From the NCBI GenBank assembly GCA_017886705.1, contig JAGHJJ010000105.1, positions 1-36,635 of the forward strand: 36,635 nt of DNA, given 5' to 3'. A program made the translations under genes and the position numbers. The notes below the pieces were generated by a model that saw only the letters and a program-made list of their open reading frames with translations, made no database searches and was not told the origin of the DNA. Source of the DNA: Bacilli bacterium (lineage in GTDB: Bacteria; Bacillota_I; Bacilli_A; RF39; UBA660). Below, piece by piece: positions 27,101 through 34,568 of this stretch (positions within the stretch are counted from its first letter, which is position 1; each line of letters begins with the position of its first letter).

Positions 27101-28603
27101 GAAGTTGCTAAAAATCCTAACATACCAGGAACAGAATTAGTAAAACTTACTGAATATAAAAATATTAGCAGTATAGGGTCGGCATTAAACAGACTAAAAA
27201 AGAGATGCGAAACAAACGAAGAATTAAAAGAAAAAATCCTAGAACTATATCCTGACTTCTTAAATCCAAATTCTAAAAAAGGAAGAAAAAATAAACAAAC
27301 TATAAATCAAGAAAGACCACTACTAACTAAAAATCAAGAAACTCTACTAAAAGAACTTGCCAAAAATCCCAATATATCAAGAAAAGAACTTGCAAAACTA
27401 ACAGAATATAAAAATCAAAACAGTGTATGGACAACATTAAACATGCTAAAAAAGAGATGCGAAACAAACGCAGAACTAAAAACAAAAGTGCTAGAGCTAT
27501 ATCCAGACTTTTTAACACCTAAACCTAAACCAGAAAAGAAAAAAACAGAAAAAAAAGAAAGACCACTACTAACTAAAAATCAAGAAACTCTACTAATAGA
27601 ACTTGCTAAAAATCCTAACATACCAAGAAAAGAACTTGCAAAACTTACTGAATATAAAAATATTAACAGTATATGGACAACATTAAACACACTAAAAAAG
27701 AAAATCAAAACAAACGAAGAACTAAAAACAAAAATTCTAGAACTATATCCTGACTTTTTAACACCTAAGCCTAAACCAGAAAAACCATTACTAACAGAAA
27801 AACAAGAAACTCTACTAAAAGAATTAGCAAAGAATCCTAGTATACCAGGTAATGAATTAGTAAAACTAACAGAATATAAAAACACAAGAAGTATACAAGC
27901 AACATTAAGTATACTAAAAAAGGGATGCAAAACAAATGAAGAATTAAAAGCAAAAGTGCTAGAACTATACCCTGACTTTTTAAATCCCAAAGCAACTCAA
28001 AATCAGGAAAACGTATTAACAAACCAAGAATTACAAATATTACAAAATATATACTTAATTAATCCTCCAAAAACATCATATATTACGTATGAGCAATTAT
28101 CGTCCGAACTTCAATATAGTAAATCTAATATACATCGTATAATAAATAAAACTCTAGAAAAAATCGAATCAACTCCAGAAATAAAAGAAGAAATACAAGA
28201 AATATGGCCATCTTTTGAACAAGATAAAATAATCCGTGAACATTATAAAAAAAGAAGAAGTATTAAAATACCAAGTCAAGATTTAGAAAAAATAAAATCA
28301 TTTATTAGACAATATGATATTCCCGAAAATAATGTACAAGAAGAAAAAAGAAATAACATCTTAATAGGCATTCATAATCTAGAAAATTCAATATTTAGTC
28401 CTTATGTATCTAAATGTACAGAAGAACAAAAAGCAATGCTTGCCTTAAGATTAGGTTTTATCAATGCACCATCAACAACAGAAATAGTAGCAGAACTATT
28501 TGGTGTAGAACAACAAGAAGTAATTACTCTAACAAAAAATTGCCTACAAAGTGCAAAACCTACTCTAACAGCAAAAACATATAAAAAGAAAAAAGAGAAT
28601 TAG
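24125..28603 (+). CDS. Giant tandem HTH-repeat protein (13 near-identical repeats plus divergent N- and C-terminal HTH-like segments; C-terminus sigma-70 region 4-like)
   Basis: Start at the ATG at 24125 (AAAAGGAGACGTATATG; good RBS) rather than 24083. Repeat unit LLTKKQETLLKELAKNPNISGKELxKLTEYKNxxSIxTxLNxLKKRCxTNEELKxKVLELYPDFLTPKPKPEKK repeated 13 times. Confidence 0.93.
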   Translation: MNNNYEYVQRLKQDIEEQEKIKKELKRDLDYLLITEEEKENIITKVFSNEIETYKPTTILPFQKYIKKKLENEINKVYFAPSTIIPIQEQKIIYLYLNQSQNRYLTEDEIRINLHTDSKNVYLALKKLRPASTQIKEELNKLFPNYKRQLKNRQVFFNQTPVISEQDLKYLGYYIGEINDICLSVDEIAKKEGKTESEIQKNLKATFKHLKEEKNIELVKTRYPNCEKMLQIKATNFGIKLFVEKDEKEEETKGKKSAPKQRQRKRTKEKTPQKEKSILTKKQEMILKELAKNPNISGKELSKLAGYKTPESVRNVLSALKKKCKTNEGLKAKVLELYPDFFNTTPKTGKTLLTKKQETLLKELAKNPNITGKELVKLTEYKNPSNIRIALNKLKKRCETNEELKEKILELYPEFFNTTPKQASPLLTTVQETLLKELAKNPNISGTELVKLTEYKKQNSIMTALNRLKKRCETNEKLKAKVLELCPDFFNIKPKTGKTLLTKKQETLLKELAKNPNIAKKRLSEITGYKNPKAIYQTISILKKKCKTNESLKEKVLELYPDFLNPKPKPEKKKPEKKEKPLLTKKQEILLIELAKNPNISGTELAKIADYKNSRSMQTTLNILKKKCKTNEELKAKVLELYPDFLTPKPKPEKKERPLLAKKQETLLKELAKNPNITGTELVKLTEYKSPKAIYKAKSILKKKCKTNEALKTKVLELYPDFLTPKPKPEKKKAEKQERPLLTKKQETLLIELANNPNISRKELTKLTEYKNQNSVLATLNTLKKRCETNEELKIKVLELYPDFLTPKPKPEKKKAEKKERPLLTKNQETLLIELAKNPNIPRKELLKLTEYKNISSIWTTLNKLKKKCKINEELKEKVLELYPDFLTPKSKTEKKEHPLLAKKQEKLLKELANNPNISRKELAKLTEYKNQNSVWSTLNMLKKRCKTNEALKVKVLELYPDFLTPKPKPEKKKSEKQERPLLTKKQETLLIEVAKNPNIPGTELVKLTEYKNISSIGSALNRLKKRCETNEELKEKILELYPDFLNPNSKKGRKNKQTINQERPLLTKNQETLLKELAKNPNISRKELAKLTEYKNQNSVWTTLNMLKKRCETNAELKTKVLELYPDFLTPKPKPEKKKTEKKERPLLTKNQETLLIELAKNPNIPRKELAKLTEYKNINSIWTTLNTLKKKIKTNEELKTKILELYPDFLTPKPKPEKPLLTEKQETLLKELAKNPSIPGNELVKLTEYKNTRSIQATLSILKKGCKTNEELKAKVLELYPDFLNPKATQNQENVLTNQELQILQNIYLINPPKTSYITYEQLSSELQYSKSNIHRIINKTLEKIESTPEIKEEIQEIWPSFEQDKIIREHYKKRRSIKIPSQDLEKIKSFIRQYDIPENNVQEEKRNNILIGIHNLENSIFSPYVSKCTEEQKAMLALRLGFINAPSTTEIVAELFGVEQQEVITLTKNCLQSAKPTLTAKTYKKKKEN
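24956..28012 (+). repeat. 13 tandem coding repeats of 222-252 bp
   Basis: Repeat starts read from the translation: 24956, 25178, 25400, 25622, 25868, 26099, 26345, 26591, 26822, 27068, 27320, 27566, 27788; array ends 28012. 64-aa core plus 10-20-aa Lys/Pro-rich linker. Confidence 0.95.
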
Positions 28604-28630
28604 GAATGAACTCCTAACTCTCTTTTACTT
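28588..28630. terminator. Bidirectional terminator shared by the convergent repeat-protein and rbfA genes
   Basis: AAAGAGAATTAGGA-ATGAAC-TCCTAACTCTCTTT with A/T flanks; includes both stop codons (TAG at 28601 on +, TAG at 28616 on -). Confidence 0.8.
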
Positions 28631-28970
28631 CATCTTCATGAATCTTATCAATGATTTTCTCAATATGTTCACCATACTCAATAGAAGTATCATAGATAAA
28701 CTTTAATTCTGGAGTATGTCTAATATCAATACGTTCAGCAAGCTTACTGCGTATAAAAGCACTAGCACCCTCCAAAGCTTCTAATACAGAAGCTCTTTTT
28801 GTATCATCAAGTATTGTAAAATATACCTTACAATAACTATAATCACTACTTGTATCACAATCGGTAATCGTTACAAATTTCAAATCTTCATCTCTGACTT
28901 CTTCCATCAAAATAATACTAATTTCTTGTTGTATCAAATGATTAAGTCTTTCTATTTTAATATTTGCCAT
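28614..28970 (-). CDS. rbfA: Ribosome-binding factor A
   Basis: RLNHLIQQEISIILMEEVRDEDLKFVTITDCDTSSDYSYCKVYFT; position after infB. Confidence 0.92.
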   Translation of the reverse strand: MANIKIERLNHLIQQEISIILMEEVRDEDLKFVTITDCDTSSDYSYCKVYFTILDDTKRASVLEALEGASAFIRSKLAERIDIRHTPELKFIYDTSIEYGEHIEKIIDKIHEDEVKES

Positions 28971-29023
28971 AATAGTTTCCTCCTATCTGGTAACATCCAT
29001 ATTTTATTAAAATAAACTAAATA

Positions 29024-31159
29024 TTATCTTTTAACTTCTACTAAATCGTAAATTTCAATGATGTCCCCTTCTTTATAATCTTGACAATTTTCTAAAGTAA
29101 TACCACAATCCATTCCTTTAGTAACTTCTTTTACTTGATCTTTTTCATGTTGCAATGTATTAACAGCACCATTATAAACAACGACATCATCACGAATAAT
29201 ACGAGCTTTTTCATTATTTCTAACAACACCAGTAACAACATGACATCCAGCAATAAGTCCTACTTTTGAGAACTTAAAGATTTGACGAACTTCAAGCTTA
29301 CCAGTTACTTTTTCTTCATACTCTGGATCAAGCATACCTTTCATAGCATCTTCCATATCTTCTACTACTTTATAAATAATATCATAAGTTCTAATTTCTA
29401 CACCATATTGTTTAGCATCATCTTGCGCTTGACTATTAGCACGAACATTAAAACCAATAATAATAGCATCACTAGCTCTAGCTAAAACAATATCACTTTC
29501 AGTAATACCACCAACAGCACCACGAATAATATTAATTTTAACACCTTCAACATCAATTTTCTCTAATGCACCACGAACAGCTTCCAAACTACCATTAACA
29601 TCAGCTTTTAACACTACGTTAATTTCCTTAACACCTTCTTGAATACGACCAAATAAATCTTCTAAAGACATACCACTAAAGTTAGTATCAGCATCTCTTG
29701 CTCTTAAACTTCTCTCATCAGCAATATGCTTAGCTTGTTTTTCAGATTCAAAAGCCATAAACTTATCTCCCGCATTAGGAACATCACTAAGACCAGTTAC
29801 TTCTACTGGTGTAGATGGAGTTGCTTCTACAATATTTTGACCTAAATCATTCTTTAAAGTACGAACCTTACCATAAATAGTACCAGCAACAATAGGATCA
29901 CCTAAACGTAACGTACCATTTTGAATAAGTAAGGTAGCAACAGAACCAACTTTATTATTCTTTTTAGACTCAATAACAACACCAGTTGCATAACGAGATG
30001 GATTAGCCTTATATTCTTGCATTTCAGCAACTAATAAAATATTTTCTAATAATTCATTAACACCTTCACCAGTAGCAGCAGAAATCTTATTAACAATAAC
30101 ATCTCCACCCCATTCTTCTGGAGTAAGACCATTCTCAACTAAACCAGTCATAACACGTTCAACATTAGCTTCAGGCTTATCAATCTTATTAATTGCAACA
30201 ATAATTGGTACACCAGCAGCCTTAGCATGATCGATTGCTTCTTTTGTCTGTGGCATAACACCATCATCAGCTGCTACGATAATAATAACAATATCTGTAA
30301 TAGAAGCACCACGTGCTCTCATCTCAGTAAAAGCAGCATGTCCTGGAGTATCAATAAACGTAATCTTTTTACCATTACAAGTAACAGAATAAGCTCCAAT
30401 TGCTTGCGTAATTCCTCCTGCTTCTCCAACTGCTACATTACTCTTACGAATGGTATCAAGTAACGTCGTTTTACCATGATCAACATGACCCATGATAGTA
30501 ACAACAGGTGGACGCTCTACCAAATCTTCTTCCCTATCTTCAATCTCAAAATTTTCAAAATTAGAAATATCAGCAGTTTCTTCTTTCTTTAATGTCTTAT
30601 TATAATCAGCAACTAATACTTCCGCAGTCTCAAAATCAATAGACTGATTAACATTAGCCATAACTCCTAATCCCATAAGTTTCTTAACTAATTCCACTGC
30701 TGCAACATTAAGCATAGTAGCAAGCTCTGATACAGTCATACCATCTTTATATAAGATAACATTATCATCTTGTACAGCTTCATTCTTTTGTAATTTTTCA
30801 CGATGTTTATAAATTTTCTTTCTCTCTTTAAAAAACTCTGACTTCTTATTATCATTTTTCTTTTGAGACTTAGGTTTTACTTTTTCAAAAGAAGTCGAAT
30901 TATCTAAATCAATCTTAGTATTCATAGCCAACTCTTCTGCTTTATCATAAACTTCTTCTTCATAAAGTCTAGACTCTAAATCCTCAATATCACCTTCAAC
31001 ATAATCTTCTTGATCTTGAATTTCATTATCAAGTAAAATAATATCAGTCTCGTCTAAAACAGTACTTTCATCTTTATAATTAATTCCAATCTTATCACAT
31101 AAAGCTTCAATCTCTTCTACTGTTTTACCTACATCTAAAGCATAATCTTCAATATTCAT
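29024..31159 (-). CDS. infB: Translation initiation factor IF-2
   Basis: [45 protein letters not shown]. Start reassigned to MNIEDYAL at 31159 after GGAGGTGAAGG. Confidence 0.97.
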   Translation of the reverse strand: MNIEDYALDVGKTVEEIEALCDKIGINYKDESTVLDETDIILLDNEIQDQEDYVEGDIEDLESRLYEEEVYDKAEELAMNTKIDLDNSTSFEKVKPKSQKKNDNKKSEFFKERKKIYKHREKLQKNEAVQDDNVILYKDGMTVSELATMLNVAAVELVKKLMGLGVMANVNQSIDFETAEVLVADYNKTLKKEETADISNFENFEIEDREEDLVERPPVVTIMGHVDHGKTTLLDTIRKSNVAVGEAGGITQAIGAYSVTCNGKKITFIDTPGHAAFTEMRARGASITDIVIIIVAADDGVMPQTKEAIDHAKAAGVPIIVAINKIDKPEANVERVMTGLVENGLTPEEWGGDVIVNKISAATGEGVNELLENILLVAEMQEYKANPSRYATGVVIESKKNNKVGSVATLLIQNGTLRLGDPIVAGTIYGKVRTLKNDLGQNIVEATPSTPVEVTGLSDVPNAGDKFMAFESEKQAKHIADERSLRARDADTNFSGMSLEDLFGRIQEGVKEINVVLKADVNGSLEAVRGALEKIDVEGVKINIIRGAVGGITESDIVLARASDAIIIGFNVRANSQAQDDAKQYGVEIRTYDIIYKVVEDMEDAMKGMLDPEYEEKVTGKLEVRQIFKFSKVGLIAGCHVVTGVVRNNEKARIIRDDVVVYNGAVNTLQHEKDQVKEVTKGMDCGITLENCQDYKEGDIIEIYDLVEVKR

Positions 31160-31178
31160 GATTACCTTCACCTCCATT

Positions 31179-31442
31179 TTATTTTTCTAATACATTTTTT
31201 ATTTCCTCATATACACTATCATCTATACTACATTCTAAGTGTCTTTCTAAAACTTTTTTCTTTCTTGCTTGTTCTAATACTTGAACATCTCTTTTAATAT
31301 ATGCACCTCGACCATTCATCTTTCCACTTTCATCAATCATAACATTGCCTTCTGGTGTACGAACAATACGAAGTAATTCTTGTTTAGGTAATTTTTCTTT
31401 TGTAACAACACAAGTTCTTAAAGGTATTTTTCTAACTTTCAT
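31179..31442 (-). CDS. ylxR: YlxR-family (DUF448) RNA-binding protein
   Basis: RKIPLRTCVVTKEKLPKQELLRIVRTPEG...GRGAYI; between nusA and infB. Confidence 0.9.
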   Translation of the reverse strand: MKVRKIPLRTCVVTKEKLPKQELLRIVRTPEGNVMIDESGKMNGRGAYIKRDVQVLEQARKKKVLERHLECSIDDSVYEEIKNVLEK

Positions 31443-31461
31443 AAAACCTCCTTAAAAGCAA

Positions 31462-32634
31462 TTATCTAAAGTTAATGCCAGCTTCTCTAGCTTGTTCTGT
31501 AGTCTTAATATCAATCTTATAATGCGTAAGTTTACTAGCAAGACGAGCATTTTGTCCTTTCTTACCAATAGCTAAAGAGAAATTATCTCCATCAGCAATA
31601 ACCATAGCTTCTTGTTTTTTAGGATCAGTAATACATACTGTTAAATCTTTTGCAGGACTTAAAGCATTCTCAATAAAGATAGCTGGATCCTTATCATATT
31701 TAACAACATCCAATTTTTCTCCATGTAATTCTTCAATAATACGAGCAATTCTACTACCCTTCTCACCAATACATGCACCAATTGGATCAATATTAGAATA
31801 CTCTGAATAAACAGCAACTTTACTTCTATTTCCAGGATCTCTTGCTACACTATATAACATAATAGTTCCATCAGCAAGTTCAGGAATCTCAAGTTCAAAA
31901 AGTCTCTTAACAAAACCATAATGACTACGACTTAATAAAATAAGTAAGTTCTTACCATTATTATCTACTTTAGTAACATATACTTTAATTTGAGAACCCA
32001 TTTCTATTTTCTCACCAGGAATAATATCTTTCTTAGGTAAAATACCATTAGTACGACCTAAGTCAATAAAGTAGTTATCAGTATCCTCTAATGCTACAGT
32101 ACCAATTAAAAGTTCATCTTGTTTATCTCCGAACTCTTCCATAATACTATTTCTCTCAGCTTCACGAATCTTTTGAATAACAACTTGTTTAGCAGTAGAT
32201 GCTGCAACACGTCCAAAATCTTTTGGAGTAACTTCTTTATCAATAGTATCTCCAACTTCTAAAGTTTTATCGATTTTTTTAGCATCACTTACTTTAATTT
32301 CAGTCTCAGGATTAAAGTAACTTATAGGAGCTTCTTCTTCCTCCTCACCTTCTACTTCTTCCTCTTCATCATCTTCATCAGTATAATGTTCAAATAAATA
32401 ATCTTCATATTCTTCTTTTGTCATTTTATCATCAGGCACAACTGTTAAATAAGAATAAACTTTAATTTCCCCAGTAGCACGATCAAACAATACTTTTACA
32501 TTAGTCTTAGAATTAAAATTTTTCTTATAAGCAGAAGTAAGAGCTAATTCCATAGCATCATATACTACTTCTGGATCAATGTTTTTTTCTTTAACGATAT
32601 TATTTAATGCTTTTAAAAACTCTTTACCATTCAT
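31462..32634 (-). CDS. nusA: Transcription termination/antitermination factor NusA
   Basis: EFLKALNNIVKEKNIDPEVVYDAMELAL; S1 and KH regions (DPIGACIGEKGSRIARIIEELHGEKLDVV; LAIGKKGQNARLASKLTHYKIDI). Confidence 0.95.
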   Translation of the reverse strand: MNGKEFLKALNNIVKEKNIDPEVVYDAMELALTSAYKKNFNSKTNVKVLFDRATGEIKVYSYLTVVPDDKMTKEEYEDYLFEHYTDEDDEEEEVEGEEEEEAPISYFNPETEIKVSDAKKIDKTLEVGDTIDKEVTPKDFGRVAASTAKQVVIQKIREAERNSIMEEFGDKQDELLIGTVALEDTDNYFIDLGRTNGILPKKDIIPGEKIEMGSQIKVYVTKVDNNGKNLLILLSRSHYGFVKRLFELEIPELADGTIMLYSVARDPGNRSKVAVYSEYSNIDPIGACIGEKGSRIARIIEELHGEKLDVVKYDKDPAIFIENALSPAKDLTVCITDPKKQEAMVIADGDNFSLAIGKKGQNARLASKLTHYKIDIKTTEQAREAGINFR

Positions 32635-32635
32635 A

Positions 32636-32890
32636 TTAATCTTCTCCCTTCTCTTTAGAATAAATATCTACTTCATAAATATCATCATCTAACACATTAT
32701 TTTTATCTATTATCTGGTTAATAACTCTAGAAGCCTCCGTAATTAGATTTAAATCAATAATACCAACATTACTATCTAAGACAATATTTAATATCTTCTT
32801 TCCTTCCTCTACAGATACAAAAACATCATCAATATAGACTTGAAACTCACCTAAATGATCACTCACCAAATCAATTATTTTCTCTTTCAT
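32636..32890 (-). CDS. rimP: RimP-like ribosome maturation factor, N-terminal domain only
   Basis: 84 aa; position upstream of nusA; VEEGKKILNIVLDSNVGIIDLNLITEASRVINQIID...YEVDIYS resembles the RimP N-domain; no C-terminal domain. Confidence 0.7.
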   Translation of the reverse strand: MKEKIIDLVSDHLGEFQVYIDDVFVSVEEGKKILNIVLDSNVGIIDLNLITEASRVINQIIDKNNVLDDDIYEVDIYSKEKGED

Positions 32891-32911
32891 ACTTCACCTC
32901 CTAGAAATAAT

Positions 32912-32942
32912 AAGGAGCGGGACAAATTTCTTCCCACTCCTT
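32912..32942 (-). promoter_or_regulatory. Leader hairpin upstream of rimP
   Basis: Minus strand AAGGAGTGGGA-AGAAATTTG-TCCCGCTCCTT, 11-bp stem with one G-U. Confidence 0.7.
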
Positions 32943-32951
32943 TCTGTACAT

Positions 32952-32979
32952 AGTATAACATACTTTTTGTAAAATACAA
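32952..32979 (-). promoter_or_regulatory. Promoter of the rimP-nusA-ylxR-infB-rbfA operon
   Basis: Minus strand TTGTAT, 16-bp spacer, TATACT. Confidence 0.6.
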
Positions 32980-33055
32980 ACAAATATCTTTAATTTTAGT
33001 AACTTTTATGCTATTCTTGAAGAAGGAAAGAGAAGATAAGAAAGGAAGCTTTATA

Positions 33056-33751
33056 ATGAATAAAATGAAAAAAAATGAATTAATAAATGTGAAAGGAATT
33101 ATTATTGGCATTATTTTATTTCTTCTATTTTACTGTAGTTCCTACTTACAATTAATTCCAATATTATTATTTAACATAAAAGAAATTACTGGATCAACTC
33201 AAGTACTGTTATCTCTATTTTCAAACACAATCTTATTAATTATTCTAGCAATCATATTTAGAAAAGAATTAATCCATGAATGGAAAATATTTAAAGACAA
33301 ATTTTTAGCAAACTTTGATATTGGAATAAAATATTGGATTATTGGATTAATTGTCATGATGGTATCTAATACGATTCTTACATTTGTTTTAAAAATGGGA
33401 CAAGCAGCAAATGAGCAAGAAGTACAAAAACTAATCTCCTACTTACCCTGGATAATGGTAATAAATGCTGGAATCATCGCTCCATGTATAGAAGAAATTG
33501 TGTTTAGAAAATGTTATAAAAATGCATTCCCTAATAAATGGCTATTTATTATTTTATCTAGTTTAGTATTTGGTTCAATGCATGTAATAACCAGTATGAC
33601 ATCACCTATGGATTTATTATTTATTATACCGTATGGTAGCTTAGGTGCATCATTTGCTATGATGTATCAAAAAACAAACACCATATATACTTCCATATTA
33701 ATGCACATGATTCATAATACAATATTAATAATATTATCAATCATTGCATAA
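33056..33751 (+). CDS. CPBP-family intramembrane metalloprotease
   Basis: APCIEEIVFRKCYKNAF (EExxxR) and SLVFGSMHV; multiple TM helices. Start reassigned to 33056 (AAGGAAG RBS). Confidence 0.88.
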   Translation: MNKMKKNELINVKGIIIGIILFLLFYCSSYLQLIPILLFNIKEITGSTQVLLSLFSNTILLIILAIIFRKELIHEWKIFKDKFLANFDIGIKYWIIGLIVMMVSNTILTFVLKMGQAANEQEVQKLISYLPWIMVINAGIIAPCIEEIVFRKCYKNAFPNKWLFIILSSLVFGSMHVITSMTSPMDLLFIIPYGSLGASFAMMYQKTNTIYTSILMHMIHNTILIILSIIA

Positions 33752-33807
33752 AAAATCGCTATCATGATGTGAAACCTAATTGGTAGACATCAATCAAGCG
33801 ATTTTTT
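33750..33807. terminator. Bidirectional terminator between convergent genes
   Basis: AAAAAATCGCT ... AGCGATTTTTT with additional internal pairing GATGT/ACATC. Confidence 0.7.
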
Positions 33808-34444
33808 AAATTTCTAAACCTTTTTTTATATTAACATCGAAAAACGTTAATAATAAGCAAACAATACCTTGAAAAATAAGCGTTGAAAAATATGATACCC
33901 AGTAATTATCAAATACTAATAGATTCATATATAATAATGTATAGAATAAATAATAAACAACAAAAGCAAACATATAAGTTAAAAATATTAAAATAAATGA
34001 ACCTGTAGTATTTACTAATAAAAATTGATAAATAGTTAAGTTAACGAACTGACTAATTACATATCCACAAAATTCTCCAATGATATCATAAAAATTAAAA
34101 CTTCTTCCTATAACAAAACTCATAACAAGTGCAAACAATACTAGTAACACTCCAGATATGGCAATACCAATTACTGATTTTGCATAACCATACTTTTTTG
34201 TAATATAGTTAGTAACAAAATATACTATTGGCAATATAAAAATAGAATATGTCAAAGTCACATTATCAAATGAAAATGTATAATCCTTTAAAGAATGTGC
34301 AAGTATTACTATGGTAGATAATAATAAAACATATACCCACCATCCTTCTTGTTCAACTTCAAGGACCTCCTTTTGTTCTTTAGTATATTTTTTTAGGACA
34401 CTTCTTCCTCTTCTCTTAACCTTTCTTATATTTTCCTCAGTCAT
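33806..34444 (-). CDS. VUT/YhhQ-family-like membrane protein (possible queuosine-precursor-type transporter)
   Basis: Polytopic; FILPIVYFVTNYITKKYGYAKSVIGI and GEFCGYVISQFVNLTIYQFLL resemble VUT-family signatures. Confidence 0.5.
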   Translation of the reverse strand: MTEENIRKVKRRGRSVLKKYTKEQKEVLEVEQEGWWVYVLLLSTIVILAHSLKDYTFSFDNVTLTYSIFILPIVYFVTNYITKKYGYAKSVIGIAISGVLLVLFALVMSFVIGRSFNFYDIIGEFCGYVISQFVNLTIYQFLLVNTTGSFILIFLTYMFAFVVYYLFYTLLYMNLLVFDNYWVSYFSTLIFQGIVCLLLTFFDVNIKKGLEI

Positions 34445-34568
34445 ACTATCCTACCCTTCCTATTATGAAATCATTGTACCATAATTTTAAAAAGATGAGA
34501 AGTAGTTAATTAAATTTTTAACAAAGGAAAAATATGATATACTTGCATTAAGAAAAGGAAGGGATAAT

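Noticed and set aside
25042-27990. Several long minus-strand ORFs antisense to the repeat array (25042..25764, 25954..26397, 26605..26874, 26917..27123, 27580..27990)
   Set aside because: They share the repeat periodicity of the sense gene and are Ser/Phe/Leu-rich translations of the antisense strand; no RBS pattern or recognisable domain.
24956-28012. Could the regular repeat array be a CRISPR array?
   Set aside because: Unit is 222-252 bp, in frame and protein-coding throughout, with no short repeat/unique-spacer structure and no cas genes nearby.
29282-30463. Plus-strand ORFs opposite infB
   Set aside because: Antisense of a conserved gene; no recognisable motif.
32887-33111. 74-aa minus ORF overlapping the CPBP start and the rimP leader
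   Set aside because: Covers the rimP promoter and hairpin; Phe/Ile/Leu-rich antisense translation of a coding region.
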